Assembly (NCBI GenBank): GCA_964244295.1
Contig: CAXTIG010000002.1
Coordinates: 186,001 to 250,000, forward strand
Origin: JAJAZB01 sp964244295
Lineage (GTDB): Bacteria > Bacteroidota > Bacteroidia > Cytophagales > Spirosomataceae
DNA: 64,000 nt
Reading direction: 5' to 3'
Shown: positions 41,918 to 51,131 of the stretch, in pieces
Layout: each line of letters starts with the position of its first letter
Numbering within the stretch: position 1 is the stretch's first letter
Notes under the pieces: model-generated
Seen by the model: only the letters and a program-made list of their open reading frames with translations
Told to the model about the DNA's origin: nothing
Databases searched by the model: none
Translations under genes and position numbers: made by a program

Positions 41918-42937
41918 TCAGTACACCGCCGTTTTCACGGTTTTGATGATGCGGGCCGCTACTTTGTAGGGATCCGCCGCCGAATTGGGGCGACGGTCTT
42001 CCAGCCAGCCCTTCCAGCCGCGTTCCACGGTAGCAACGGGAATCCGAATGGAGGCACCCCGATCCGAAATGCCATAGCTGAACTTGTCGATGGACTGCGT
42101 TTCGTGTTTGCCAGTCAGGCGTAATTCGTTGTCAGCTCCGTACACGGCGATGTGCTCCGAAATGATGGAAGCCGGGGCAAATGCCTGGCAGATGGAATCG
42201 TAAACTTCTTTGCTCCCAGACGTGCGCAGGGCGGTATTCGAAAAATTGGCGTGCATTCCTGAGCCGTTCCAGTCGGTGGCACCCAGCGGCTTGCAGTGCC
42301 AGTTGATGGCCATGCCGTATTTTTCACCGGCGCGTTCGAGGAGGTAACGGGCAATCCAGATTTGGTCGCCGGCCGATTTGGCTCCTTTAGCAAAAATCTG
42401 AAATTCCCACTGCCCGGCGGCCACTTCGGCGTTGATGCCTTCCACGTTCAGACCCGCATCGATGCATAGATCGAGGTGTTCTTCCACAATATCCCGCCCG
42501 AAGGTATTCTTCGCCCCGACCGAGCAATAGTAGGGTCCCTGCGGGGCCGGATAGCCACCCGCCGGAAAACCGACAGGACGGTTGGTTTCGGGATCCCAGA
42601 GGAAGTATTCCTGCTCAAAACCAAACCAGAAATCGTTGTCGTCGTCTTCAATCGTCGCGCGTCCGTTCGATTCGTGCGGGGTACCGTCGGCGTTCAACAC
42701 CTCCGTCATGACGAGGAAAGCATTTTTACGGGCCGGGTCGGGGAAGATGGCAACCGGCTTTAACAAACAGTCGGAAGAACCGCCGGGTGCTTGTTCGGTC
42801 GAAGAACCGTCGAAACACCACGTGGAGCAATCTTCAAGTTTGCCGCTGAAGTCTTCTTCAATTTTGGTTTTGCTGCGGAGGCTCTGAGTGGGTTTGTAGC
42901 CATCCAGCCAGATGTACTCCAGTTTCGACTTTGCCAT
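41918..42937 (-). CDS. Glutamine synthetase, type II (beta-Grasp / eukaryotic-like)
   Basis: A 339-residue glutamine synthetase of the type II class found in eukaryotes and some bacteria. It makes glutamine from glutamate, ammonia and ATP. Visible landmarks are the N-terminal IWLDGYKPTQSLRSK, the FDGSSTEQAPG block (about 43-53), the metal-binding FGFEQEYFLWD (about 106-116), NWHCKPLGATDWNGSG and the ISDRGASIRIP block. It is transcribed away from the neighbouring type III enzyme. A candidate promoter lies upstream. The gene symbol is left blank because GSII is variously named. Confidence 0.93.
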   Translation of the reverse strand: MAKSKLEYIWLDGYKPTQSLRSKTKIEEDFSGKLEDCSTWCFDGSSTEQAPGGSSDCLLKPVAIFPDPARKNAFLVMTEVLNADGTPHESNGRATIEDDDNDFWFGFEQEYFLWDPETNRPVGFPAGGYPAPQGPYYCSVGAKNTFGRDIVEEHLDLCIDAGLNVEGINAEVAAGQWEFQIFAKGAKSAGDQIWIARYLLERAGEKYGMAINWHCKPLGATDWNGSGMHANFSNTALRTSGSKEVYDSICQAFAPASIISEHIAVYGADNELRLTGKHETQSIDKFSYGISDRGASIRIPVATVERGWKGWLEDRRPNSAADPYKVAARIIKTVKTAVY

Positions 42938-42994
42938 GATGTAGATTGAACTAAGTTAAAAGTAGAAGGAAACGTTTGCTCTGTGGTTGTTTTA

Positions 42995-43026
42995 CAAAAA
43001 TACCGTCTGAACTGAATTTAACTTCA
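42995..43026 (-). promoter_or_regulatory. Putative promoter of the type II glutamine synthetase
   Basis: On the minus strand, TTG at 43024-43026 and TATTTTTG at 42995-43002 are separated by 21 bases, in agreement with the Bacteroidota -33/-7 spacing. The leader to the ATG is about 57 bases. Confidence 0.5.
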
Positions 43027-43261
43027 AGAATCATTGGTTTTTTTTCTAATCTAGTACATTTTGTTTTGTATTCTTGAAAATATTTAATTTATTCTTCGAT
43101 TTTACCGAAACTAATTGAGATGCCTTGCCTTTTGCTCCCGGAATCGAAAAAAAGATTGAAGTTTTCCCCTTCCCCGGTAAAAAATGCACCGATACACGGG
43201 GTAAACGTCAAAACTGTTTACTTTTAGCCCGCTATTTTTCACATTTCCGCAGTACGTACCC
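43003..43261. other. AT-rich divergent promoter region between the two glutamine synthetases
   Basis: The 324 bases between the two genes are AT-rich and hold no recognisable ORF. TACATTTT at 43055-43062 is a near match to TAnnTTTG with a TTG at 43034-43036 upstream, and TACTTTTA near 43218 is another. No repeat or riboswitch is apparent. Confidence 0.45.
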
Positions 43262-45460
43262 ATGGCTATCGCCCGATTTAAAGCGCTCGAACTGGCACAG
43301 TCACGCCCCACGACGCACGTAAAACTCCCCACCGAAAAAGTAACGGAATACTACGGTAGCATGACCTTCAACGACGAAGTGATGCGCTCGCTGCTCAGCC
43401 CGGAGGCCTACCTTAAAATCACCAATGCCATTCAGACTGGTTCGCGTATTGACCGCGATGCCGCCGACGAAGTAGCCGCTGCGATGAAATCATGGGCTTT
43501 GTCGAAAGGGGCCACCCACTACACGCATTGGTTTCAGCCCCTAACCGGAGCCACCGCCGAAAAACACGATGCCTTTTTCGACATTGTGCCGGGCACGGGG
43601 AAAGCCGTGGAAAAATTTAAAGGCTCGGCGCTGGTGCAACAAGAACCCGACGCTTCGTCGTTTCCCAACGGTGGCATCCGTTCCACGTTCGAGGCGCGGG
43701 GCTACACAGGCTGGGACCCGTCATCGCCCGCTTTTATTTATGAAAATGCCGGGGGTACCTCTACGCTCTGCATTCCGAGCGTGTTTGTTTCCTACACCGG
43801 TGAGGCGCTCGATTACAAAACACCGCTCCTGAAATCCATCGAACTCATCGACCGCATCGCCACGAAGGTGATGAACGAGTATTTCGACCGGCACGTCGAA
43901 AAAGTAACGCCCACGATGGGGGCCGAGCAGGAGTATTTTCTGGTCGACGAGGCGCTCTACAACGCCCGGCCCGATTTGATGATGGCCGATCGCACGGTAT
44001 TTGGGCACGCCCCAGCGAAGGGGCAGCAACTTGAAGATCACTATTTTGGCTCGATTCCGCCCCGCATCAACGCCTTTATGGTGGATTTTGAAACGGAAGC
44101 CCATCGGCTGGGAATGCCTGTTCGGACGCGGCACAACGAGGTGGCCCCGGCCCAATTTGAAGTCGCCCCGACGTTTGAAGAAGTAAACTTGGCCTGCGAC
44201 CACAACGCCCTGCTGATGGACTTGATGGCGAAAGTGGCCGGGAAGCACAAACTACGGGTGCTTTTTCACGAAAAACCCTTCGCCGGCATCAATGGCTCTG
44301 GCAAGCACAACAACTGGTCGCTGGCCTCCGACACAGGCATCAACCTGCTCGGGCCATCGACCAAGCCGAAGGAAAACCTGCGGTTTTTGAGTTTTCTCGT
44401 CAACGTGATGAAAGCCGTACATGACTACGCCGATCTGCTGCGGGCCAGCATCGCTACGGCGGGCAACGAACACCGGCTGGGTGCCAATGAAGCGCCGCCC
44501 GCCATCATGTCGGTGTTTTTGGGTACGGAAATGTCCCGCGCGCTCGACGACCTGGAGAACGTCGGGGAAATCAAGCTCGAAAAAGGGGATAACGTGTACC
44601 TGAAGTTGGGCATCAACAAAATTCCTTCGCTGCTCCTCGACAACACCGATCGGAATCGCACCTCACCCTTTGCCTTTACGGGTAACAAATTCGAGTTTCG
44701 GGCGGTGGGATCCTCGGCCAACTCAGCTTCGCCCATGACGATGCTCAACACCATCGTGGCCAACCAGCTTATCCAGTTCAAAACCGACGTGGACGCCCTG
44801 CTGGGTAAAGACATTAAAAAGGAATTGGCCATCGTGGAGGTGCTGAAAGGCTATATCAAGGCTTCGAAGCGCATCCGTTTTGAGGGCAATGGCTATTCCG
44901 ATGAATGGGTGGAAGAAGCCAAAAATCGGGGTTTGGCCAACATCAAAACCACCCCCGAAGCGCTAAAAGTGTACATTCGGCACGACGTGCTCGAGTTATT
45001 TACCAAACACGCGATTTTCACCGAAGTGGAAATCGAAGCCCGCTACGAAATCGAGCTGGAGAATTACATTAAAAAAGTGCAGATCGAATCGCGGGTGATT
45101 AGCGACCTGGCCATCAACCATATCGTTTCGACAGCGCTCAAGTACCAGTCGCAACTGGTGGAAAACGTGAAGGGTCAGAAAGACATCGGCATCGAGGAAC
45201 GCTACTACGCCCCGACCATCGAAACCATCAAGCGCATCGCCGAGTACACCTCCCGCATCCAAACCCTCGTGGATGAAATGACCGAAGCCCGCCGCAAGGC
45301 CAACAACACCGAAAATACCGCTGAACGGGCCGCTCTGTACGCCACTGACGTGAAGAATTACTTTGAGGACATCCGCTACTGCGTGGACAAACTCGAACTC
45401 ATCATCGACGACGACGAATGGCCGTTGGTGAAATACCGGGAATTGTTGCTCGTACGATGA
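43262..45460 (+). CDS. glnN: Glutamine synthetase, type III
   Basis: A 732-residue type III glutamine synthetase, the large dodecameric form typical of Bacteroidota and some Cyanobacteria. The N-terminal half holds VKLPTEKVTEYYGSMTFND and THYTHWFQPLTGATAEKHDAF, with FKGSALVQQEPDASSFPNGG. The catalytic core includes MGAEQEYFLVD and GSGKHNNWSLASDTG, then a long C-terminal helical region. It makes glutamine like its neighbour but is unrelated in domain layout. The ATG at 43262 is well placed. Two different types side by side imply separate regulation. Confidence 0.95.
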   Translation: MAIARFKALELAQSRPTTHVKLPTEKVTEYYGSMTFNDEVMRSLLSPEAYLKITNAIQTGSRIDRDAADEVAAAMKSWALSKGATHYTHWFQPLTGATAEKHDAFFDIVPGTGKAVEKFKGSALVQQEPDASSFPNGGIRSTFEARGYTGWDPSSPAFIYENAGGTSTLCIPSVFVSYTGEALDYKTPLLKSIELIDRIATKVMNEYFDRHVEKVTPTMGAEQEYFLVDEALYNARPDLMMADRTVFGHAPAKGQQLEDHYFGSIPPRINAFMVDFETEAHRLGMPVRTRHNEVAPAQFEVAPTFEEVNLACDHNALLMDLMAKVAGKHKLRVLFHEKPFAGINGSGKHNNWSLASDTGINLLGPSTKPKENLRFLSFLVNVMKAVHDYADLLRASIATAGNEHRLGANEAPPAIMSVFLGTEMSRALDDLENVGEIKLEKGDNVYLKLGINKIPSLLLDNTDRNRTSPFAFTGNKFEFRAVGSSANSASPMTMLNTIVANQLIQFKTDVDALLGKDIKKELAIVEVLKGYIKASKRIRFEGNGYSDEWVEEAKNRGLANIKTTPEALKVYIRHDVLELFTKHAIFTEVEIEARYEIELENYIKKVQIESRVISDLAINHIVSTALKYQSQLVENVKGQKDIGIEERYYAPTIETIKRIAEYTSRIQTLVDEMTEARRKANNTENTAERAALYATDVKNYFEDIRYCVDKLELIIDDDEWPLVKYRELLLVR

Positions 45461-45465
45461 AAAGT

Positions 45466-45559
45466 AGAGGAAAGTGGATAGAGGATAGTAAATTTCCCTC
45501 TCTGTCCATTTTCCTCTGTCAATTTTCCTCTGTCCACTTTCCTCTGTCCACTTTCCTCT
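45466..45559. repeat. Tandem-word hairpin (CCTCTGTCCACTTT words)
   Basis: The arm at 45466-45484 (AGAGGAAAGTGGATAGAGG) pairs, with one mismatch, with either of two copies of CCTCTGTCCACTTTCCTCT at 45527-45545 and 45541-45559. The right arm is a tandem array of CCTCTGTC-type words. It lies between the type III glutamine synthetase and the next gene. Confidence 0.8.
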
Positions 45560-45599
45560 CATCTCTCCCTTTCACACTCGAATTAACCCTGGAACAGAC

Positions 45600-46163
45600 A
45601 TGGCTAATTTTAAGAACCCTGGGTATGACCCGGATGAAATCCGGCACCTGCGGGAAGAAATCCGACAAACTGGTCGCGTGTTTTTGCACACCCCCAACGA
45701 CGACCTCGACGAACCCCAGGGCGATGAATTCGCTCACATCCAGTTTGTGGGAAAGCACCAGGGACAGGACGTAATTTTCGACACGGTGATTTACACCCTG
45801 CGTTTGCATCACAGCAGCCTGATGTACGAAGAGGCCGAGCGGCGGGCGGCTAAGTCGTTTCCGCTGTACGTTCCCATCGATATGCGCGACGAAACCTACC
45901 GCGCCAACGAAGACCTGGACGAAGAAGTAGAATTATTCATTACCGAACTCATTGAAGAAATTGAGGAAAACGAAGACGTGAAAGTACAGGAACACCTGGA
46001 ATTGGACGCGACTGCCGACTACGGGATCGACCTCGACGTGTGTCTGTACGTTGAAGCCATCACGGATGAAGTCATTGAAGAGTTTATCCAACATTTCAAC
46101 GCCGGTACGCAGCGCTTAGACCCCACCCTCTATTCGTTTAAAAGTATCGACGACGACGAATAA
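45600..46163 (+). CDS. Acidic hypothetical protein
   Basis: A 187-residue acidic, cytosolic-looking protein of unknown family. It opens FKNPGYDPDEIRHLREEIR and holds FVGKHQGQDVIFDTVIYTLRLHHSSLMYEEAERRA in its first half; the second half is dominated by Glu/Asp (residues 105-130). It has no signal peptide or membrane segment. It lies between the glutamine synthetase and rsmE. Function not assigned. Confidence 0.65.
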   Translation: MANFKNPGYDPDEIRHLREEIRQTGRVFLHTPNDDLDEPQGDEFAHIQFVGKHQGQDVIFDTVIYTLRLHHSSLMYEEAERRAAKSFPLYVPIDMRDETYRANEDLDEEVELFITELIEEIEENEDVKVQEHLELDATADYGIDLDVCLYVEAITDEVIEEFIQHFNAGTQRLDPTLYSFKSIDDDE

Positions 46164-46219
46164 TTATTATCTTCCTGTACTTTACTCACCCGATTCGCCT
46201 TTGAGTCTTTTCTCCGTGA

Positions 46220-46927
46220 ATGCCCGTATTTTTCCAACCGACCATCGACCAGAAGCCGGTTCTGAGTGAAACCGAATCGCACCATGCCGTCAAAGTACTG
46301 CGCATGAAAGCGGGGGAACCCCTTGAAATTGCAGACGGAGCCGGGGGTTGGTACACCGCCGAAATCAGCCGGGCCGATGCCCGCCGGTGTGAAGTACGCC
46401 TGCTGTCAACGCAACGCACCCCGCCACGCCCCTTCCGGATTCACCTCGCCCTGGCCCCGACCAAAAACTTCGACCGAATGGAATGGATGCTGGAGAAATG
46501 CGTAGAGATCGGTGTGGAAGAAATTTCTTTTCTGGAAACCCGTTATTCCGAGCGCCGGACGTTGAAACTCGAACGCCTGCAACACATCGCCATCAGCGCC
46601 CTGAAACAGGCCCGGCAGTCCTGGTTGCCCACCCTCCACGAGTTGCACCGATGGGGCGAGTTTCTGGCGAAACTTCCCCCCACTCCGCCCGGCGAACAAC
46701 GCTTTATTGCCCACCTCGAAGAATCGGAACGGAAATTGCTGGTTCGGGAAGCAATGCAAAAGCGGAGCTACGTCGTTCTCATCGGTCCCGAAGGCGATTT
46801 TTCGGACGATGAAATCGCTCAGGCTCAGCGGGCTGGTTTCGGAGCCGTTAGCCTCGGGCCGAGCCGCCTTCGCACCGAAACGGCTGGGCTGGTGGCGGTG
46901 CATTCCCTGAATTTGATTAATTTGTGA
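46220..46927 (+). CDS. rsmE: 16S rRNA m3U1498 methyltransferase
   Basis: A 235-residue SPOUT-class methyltransferase. It has the N-terminal PUA-like part (residues 1-70; ESHHAVKVLRMKAGEP) and the trefoil-knot SAM-binding end VVLIGPEGDFSDDEI followed by GAVSLGPSRLRTETAG. RsmE methylates U1498 of 16S rRNA. The ATG at 46220 gives the usual start MPVFFQ. Confidence 0.93.
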   Translation: MPVFFQPTIDQKPVLSETESHHAVKVLRMKAGEPLEIADGAGGWYTAEISRADARRCEVRLLSTQRTPPRPFRIHLALAPTKNFDRMEWMLEKCVEIGVEEISFLETRYSERRTLKLERLQHIAISALKQARQSWLPTLHELHRWGEFLAKLPPTPPGEQRFIAHLEESERKLLVREAMQKRSYVVLIGPEGDFSDDEIAQAQRAGFGAVSLGPSRLRTETAGLVAVHSLNLINL

Positions 46928-46974
46928 GGAAACTTTCCTACCAGTAAAACAGGTCTTTCAAAACGTCTCACTCC

Positions 46975-47655
46975 ATGAAATTAAGTACGGCTGCTTTTGC
47001 CTTTGTTCCGTTTTTCTTCCTGCTTTTCCTGCGCGTACTGCCAACTCAGGCCCAGGCCCCGGCTTACAAAATCGCCAAACTGAAGTACGGCGGGGGCGGC
47101 GATTGGTACGCCAACAAAACCTCGCTGCCCAACCTGATTAAATTCTGCAACCAGAACCTGCGCACCAATATTTTCCCCGAAGACGACATCGTGGAGGCGG
47201 GCAGTGCCGAGTTATTCAGCTACCCCTTCGTCCACATGACCGGGCACGGCAACGTCCTTTTCACCGAAGCCGAAGCCCAAAACCTGCGCCGATTTATGCA
47301 GGGCGGCGGTTTTTTGCACATCGACGATAACTACGGCCTCGATAAATTCATCCGTCGGGAAATGAAAAAGGTTTTTCCTGAGCTGAGTTTCGTGGAACTG
47401 CCCTTCAATCACCCCATTTACCACGGGCGGTTCAACTTCCCGAACGGCTTGCCCAAAGTACACGAACACGAAGGCAAAACGCCCCAGGGTTTCGGGCTGA
47501 TCTACCAGGGCCGCCTGGTTTGTTTTTACAGTTTTGAATGCGATCTGGGCAATGGCTGGGAAGACCAGGCGGTTTACAACGACCCAGAAGAAATTCGGCA
47601 ACAAGCCCTCCGCATGGGAGCCAACTTAATTACTTACGCTACCACCGCGCTTTAA
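46975..47655 (+). CDS. DUF4159 domain-containing exported protein
   Basis: A 226-residue protein with a signal peptide (about 1-24, TQAQA) and the DUF4159 domain: KIAKLKYGGGGDWYANKTSLPNL, FVHMTGHGN, MQGGGFLHIDDNYG and YGCxF-like FECDLGNGW. DUF4159 adopts a GATase-like (flavodoxin-type) fold in structural predictions and its role is unknown. It lies shortly after rsmE. Confidence 0.85.
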   Translation: MKLSTAAFAFVPFFFLLFLRVLPTQAQAPAYKIAKLKYGGGGDWYANKTSLPNLIKFCNQNLRTNIFPEDDIVEAGSAELFSYPFVHMTGHGNVLFTEAEAQNLRRFMQGGGFLHIDDNYGLDKFIRREMKKVFPELSFVELPFNHPIYHGRFNFPNGLPKVHEHEGKTPQGFGLIYQGRLVCFYSFECDLGNGWEDQAVYNDPEEIRQQALRMGANLITYATTAL

Positions 47656-47730
47656 GGCCCGATTTTGCACTCTTGAAAAAATATTCCTGAAAAACAGTAA
47701 ACTGAAACACTCTACCCGCCGTTAATCTGG

Positions 47731-47738
47731 TACTTTTG
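47731..47738 (+). promoter_or_regulatory. Putative -7 promoter element of the desaturase
   Basis: TACTTTTG matches TAnnTTTG and lies 41 bases upstream of the desaturase ATG. Confidence 0.4.
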
Positions 47739-47779
47739 CAATAACTCCCCGGCATCCACTTAATCCCTATCGCTCTGCA

Positions 47780-48565
47780 ATGGCACTCGTTCTTCCCGCA
47801 TTCATCGTCCACTGGTACCTCTCGCTCTTCAGCCAGACGTTTTTTTTGCACCGCTATTCGGCGCATAAAATGTTTACGATGAGCAAATTCTGGGAGCGTT
47901 TTTTCTACATCCTCACCTACATTTCGCAAGGGTCGAGTTACCTGAGTCCGCGTGGATACGCCATCCTGCACCGGATGCACCACGCCTTTAGCGATACCCC
48001 CCGTGACCCCCACTCGCCGCACCACACCAAAAACGTGTTTACGATGATGTGGAAGACGAAAGACATTTACAACGCCATTCTGTTCGGGAAGAAAAAAATC
48101 GAAGCGCAGTTCGACAAAAACTACCCCCACTGGCGTAGCATCGAAATTCTCGGTGACTCCTACGTGTCGCGCATCGGCTGGGGAACGGCCTACGTGCTGA
48201 TGTACATCGCCGCCTTCATCTGGCTCGATATGCACTGGGCGTTTTTCTTCCTGCTGCCGATTCACTTTTTGATGGGACCCATCCACGGGGCCATTGTCAA
48301 CTGGAGCGGGCACAAATACGGCTACCAGAATTTCGACAACAACGACCGCTCGAAAAACTCCCTCATTTTCGACCTGCTGATGATGGGTGAATTGTTCCAG
48401 AACAACCACCACAAACGCCCCAACAGCGTCAATTTCGGCGCCAAGTGGTACGAGTTCGACCCGACTTACCCGGTCATCAAAGTGCTCGACAAGCTGAAAG
48501 TAATCCGCTTGAAATCGGCCAAGAACGCCGTCGCCGTGCCGGAGCTTGAAAAAGAAGTCGCCTGA
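47780..48565 (+). CDS. Acyl-CoA / fatty acid desaturase
   Basis: A 261-residue membrane desaturase. The three histidine boxes that bind the di-iron centre are seen as HRYSAH (about 26-31), HRMHH (about 64-68) and ELFQNNHH near the C-terminal quarter. Hydrophobic segments flank them. It introduces a double bond (probably delta-9) into fatty acyl chains for membrane fluidity. It is on the short side for the family. Confidence 0.9.
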   Translation: MALVLPAFIVHWYLSLFSQTFFLHRYSAHKMFTMSKFWERFFYILTYISQGSSYLSPRGYAILHRMHHAFSDTPRDPHSPHHTKNVFTMMWKTKDIYNAILFGKKKIEAQFDKNYPHWRSIEILGDSYVSRIGWGTAYVLMYIAAFIWLDMHWAFFFLLPIHFLMGPIHGAIVNWSGHKYGYQNFDNNDRSKNSLIFDLLMMGELFQNNHHKRPNSVNFGAKWYEFDPTYPVIKVLDKLKVIRLKSAKNAVAVPELEKEVA

Positions 48566-48580
48566 TTTTGCGCTTGGGTG

Positions 48581-48626
48581 AAAAAAAGAAGCCGGATGCA
48601 GGTCACTGCATCCGGCTTCTTTTTTT
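48581..48626 (+). terminator. Strong terminator of the desaturase gene
   Basis: AAGAAGCCGGATGCA pairs with TGCATCCGGCTTCTT around GGTCAC, with A and T runs on the flanks, shortly after the stop codon. Confidence 0.85.
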
Positions 48627-48710
48627 GGGCGGTCACGCTGAGCGGAGTCGAAGCGCAACGGCGGGTGTGACGTTGCGCTTCGACTCCGCTCAGCGTGACC
48701 GCCCAAAAAA
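48621..48710. repeat. Long perfect hairpin, CTGAGCGGAGTCGAAG family, copy 3
   Basis: The arms 48621-48660 and 48671-48710 are perfect 40-base reverse complements around a 10-base loop. The arm contains the shared CTGAGCGGAGTCGAAG. It lies between the convergent desaturase and DUF2461 genes. Confidence 0.9.
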
Positions 48711-48714
48711 CGCG

Positions 48715-49386
48715 TTAGGCAATTTCAAGAATCGTCGCGTTCATGAAATCCAAAAATGGTTTCAAAGTACGACATTCGGTGCTTACGCGTTGGGCAAAGT
48801 CGCGGCTCAGAACCTGTTCATCCGAAAATTTGTGCAGGAAAAACAGTTGAGTCCGCCGCAGGAGATCGATTTCTGGGTGGTCTTTCGAGTAGCCTTTAGG
48901 AGTGGTTTTCAGTTGGTTTCCATCGGGCTGACCGAAGGTGGCTACAAACTCCGGTGCCTGAATGATGGCTTTCAATTCGGCGGCGTTGTAGTCCACTTCC
49001 TGTCGATAGCGGGCCAGGTGTTCCGCCGTCGGGGCGTACATCCCGCCACCCACGAATGATTCCCCGTCAGGTTGCAGGTGCAGGTAGTAATCCATTCGAT
49101 TGGCCTTTCGCCCGCCTTCGGCAAAACTGGCCGAGAGCCAGGTTTTGTAGGGTAATTTGTCGGTTGAAAACCGCACATCCCGCGCAATCCGGTAGTTGCA
49201 TTCCTTCACCTGTAAACCAGCAAAGTGCTCGAACTGCCCAATTTGCTGAATCAATTCGGCAATCAACGCTTCCATACCGCTCTTGACTTTTTCGTACGCG
49301 GGGCGTTGGCTGTGAAACCACTCCCGGTTATTATTTTGACGAAGTTGGCGGAGAAAAACAAAGGTGGTTGGGTGAAGAGAAGACAC
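48715..49386 (-). CDS. DUF2461 family protein
   Basis: A 223-residue protein of DUF2461 (TIGR02453). Landmarks are FLRQLRQNNNREWFHSQRPAY, CNYRIARDVRFSTDKLPYKT, the strand YYLHLQPDGESFVGGGMY and a final TLKPFLDFMN. Function of the family is unknown. The predicted start is GTG at 49386; an internal ATG (MEALIAEL) would lose the conserved opening. Confidence 0.85.
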   Translation of the reverse strand: MSSLHPTTFVFLRQLRQNNNREWFHSQRPAYEKVKSGMEALIAELIQQIGQFEHFAGLQVKECNYRIARDVRFSTDKLPYKTWLSASFAEGGRKANRMDYYLHLQPDGESFVGGGMYAPTAEHLARYRQEVDYNAAELKAIIQAPEFVATFGQPDGNQLKTTPKGYSKDHPEIDLLRRTQLFFLHKFSDEQVLSRDFAQRVSTECRTLKPFLDFMNATILEIA

Positions 49387-49509
49387 GGGAGCTTAGGTTG
49401 TTCAGCGTAAATCCTGATTTTTCCGAAAGGTACGAGGTCCGGGAGGATGTACAATCCCGATTGCCGGGTGGTGGTACCCGGCCCTTTTTTCAAGATATTT
49501 GCGCCCCAA

Positions 49510-49583
49510 GTTTTCAATTCAGTTTTCCGAAAGCAATGCCTTTGAGCAACTGAAAACCGAAAACTGTAAACTGTAAATTGTTT
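49510..49583. repeat. Partial tandem-word inverted repeat upstream of trpS
   Basis: The downstream part carries CTGAAAACCGAAAACTG and CTGTAAACTGTAAATTG words immediately before the trpS start. The upstream CAATTCAGTTTTCCG is only partly complementary. It looks like a degraded member of the tandem-word hairpins. Confidence 0.5.
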
Positions 49584-50555
49584 ATGCGCATTCTGACCGG
49601 CATTCAATCGTCGGGGCGTCCCCACCTCGGCAACCTGCTGGGAGCCATTTTACCGGCCATCGAACTTTCCCGGAACCCCGCGAACGAATCGTTTTTTTTC
49701 ATCGCCGACCTCCACTCGCTCACCACGCTCAAAGACGGCCCCACCCGCCGCGAATACACCTACGCCATCGCCGCCGCCTGGCTCGCCTGCGGGTTCGACA
49801 CGCAGCGCAACGTGTTCTGGCGGCAGTCGCGGGTGGCCGAACACACCGAACTGGCCTGGTTTCTCGAATGCTACACGCCCTTCCCGATGTTGAACAACGC
49901 CACGTCGTTCAAAGACAAATCGGATCAACTGGCCGACGTAAACGCGGGGCTGTTCGTGTACCCGGTGTTGCAGGCCGCCGACATTTTACTTTACGATGCC
50001 AACGTGGTGCCCGTCGGGAAAGACCAGAAGCAACACCTGGAAATGACCCGTGACATCGCCTCGACCCTCAACCGCCAGTGCGGACAAGACGTGCTGGTAC
50101 TCCCCGAAGCCCGCATCGACGAGGCGGTGATGACCATTCCCGGCTTGGACGGACGAAAAATGAGCAAGTCGCTCAACAATTACATCGACCTATTTTTACC
50201 GGAAAAAGCCCTTCGCAAGCAGGTAATCAGCATCGTGACTGACAGCACCCCGCTCGAAGCACCCAAAAATCCGGAGACCGACACGACGTTTGCTCTGTAC
50301 TCACTCCTGGCTCCGCCCGAACAAACCGAAACCATGCGGCAAAACTACCTGGCCGGTGGCTACGGTTACGGACACGCCAAACAGGCGTTGTTTGAAGTGA
50401 TACTGGACCGCTTCGCGAATGAACGCGCCCGGTTTACCCACCTGATGGCCCACCCGGAAGAAATCGAAGCCGCGCTGGTGGCGGGCGAAGAAAAAGCCCG
50501 CGCCGTGGCGCGTCAAACCATCGGTCGGGTGCGCGAGGTGCTTGGGTTTTCCTGA
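49584..50555 (+). CDS. trpS: Tryptophan-tRNA ligase
   Basis: A 323-residue class I aminoacyl-tRNA synthetase that charges tRNA-Trp. The HIGH-type signature is PHLGNLLGA (residues 15-23) and the KMSKS signature is GRKMSKSLNNY. The ATG at 49584 (MRILTGIQSSGRPH) is the canonical start; a TTG lies six bases upstream. It is followed closely by the PAP2 gene. Confidence 0.95.
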   Translation: MRILTGIQSSGRPHLGNLLGAILPAIELSRNPANESFFFIADLHSLTTLKDGPTRREYTYAIAAAWLACGFDTQRNVFWRQSRVAEHTELAWFLECYTPFPMLNNATSFKDKSDQLADVNAGLFVYPVLQAADILLYDANVVPVGKDQKQHLEMTRDIASTLNRQCGQDVLVLPEARIDEAVMTIPGLDGRKMSKSLNNYIDLFLPEKALRKQVISIVTDSTPLEAPKNPETDTTFALYSLLAPPEQTETMRQNYLAGGYGYGHAKQALFEVILDRFANERARFTHLMAHPEEIEAALVAGEEKARAVARQTIGRVREVLGFS

Positions 50556-50561
50556 TTGGCG

Positions 50562-51131
50562 ATGGAAGAACTCAACCGACTCGACATCGCGGCATTCCGC
50601 TGGCTCAACGCTCGGCACACGCCCTGGCTCGACGAATTGATGTACTGGCTTTCCGACCGGGAAATTTGGTTTCCTTCCTACGCCCTGCTGCTGGTGTGGC
50701 TGGGTTGGAAATTCCGCCGCCGCGCCTTCGGCATGGCCCTGACGCTGGGGGCGACGGTGGTGTTGAGCGACCAGTTCACGTCGGCGTTACTCAAACCCTG
50801 GTTCAAGCGACTCCGACCTTGCCATGAACCGGCCCTGGCGGGTTGGGTGCGCGTGGTGTGGGAATGCGGCGGTCAGTTCGGCTTTGCCTCTTCCCACGCC
50901 GCCAACAGTTTTGGATTTGCCGCCGTTTTGTTCCTGCTGCTGCCGCGCCACCGGGCCTTCGCCTGGGGCGTGTACGCTTGGGCGTTGCTGGTGAGCTACA
51001 GCCGGATTTACGTCGGGGCGCATTACCCGCTCGACGTGCTGGCGGGGGCCGGATGTGGTACGCTGGCCGCGCTACTTTGCGTAAGCCTGTTTCAATTCAT
51101 TGAAAAAAAACAAACCCGATCCGTGTCATGA
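50562..51131 (+). CDS. PAP2-family membrane phosphatase
   Basis: A 189-residue integral membrane phosphatase of the PAP2 superfamily. The three signature parts are seen: KPWFKRLRP, SSHAANSFG (in place of PSGH) and SRIYVGAHYPLDVLAG. These enzymes remove phosphate from lipids such as undecaprenyl diphosphate or phosphatidate. It starts seven bases after trpS and its last four bases overlap the DUF2147 gene, so all three are probably co-transcribed. Confidence 0.88.
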   Translation: MEELNRLDIAAFRWLNARHTPWLDELMYWLSDREIWFPSYALLLVWLGWKFRRRAFGMALTLGATVVLSDQFTSALLKPWFKRLRPCHEPALAGWVRVVWECGGQFGFASSHAANSFGFAAVLFLLLPRHRAFAWGVYAWALLVSYSRIYVGAHYPLDVLAGAGCGTLAALLCVSLFQFIEKKQTRSVS

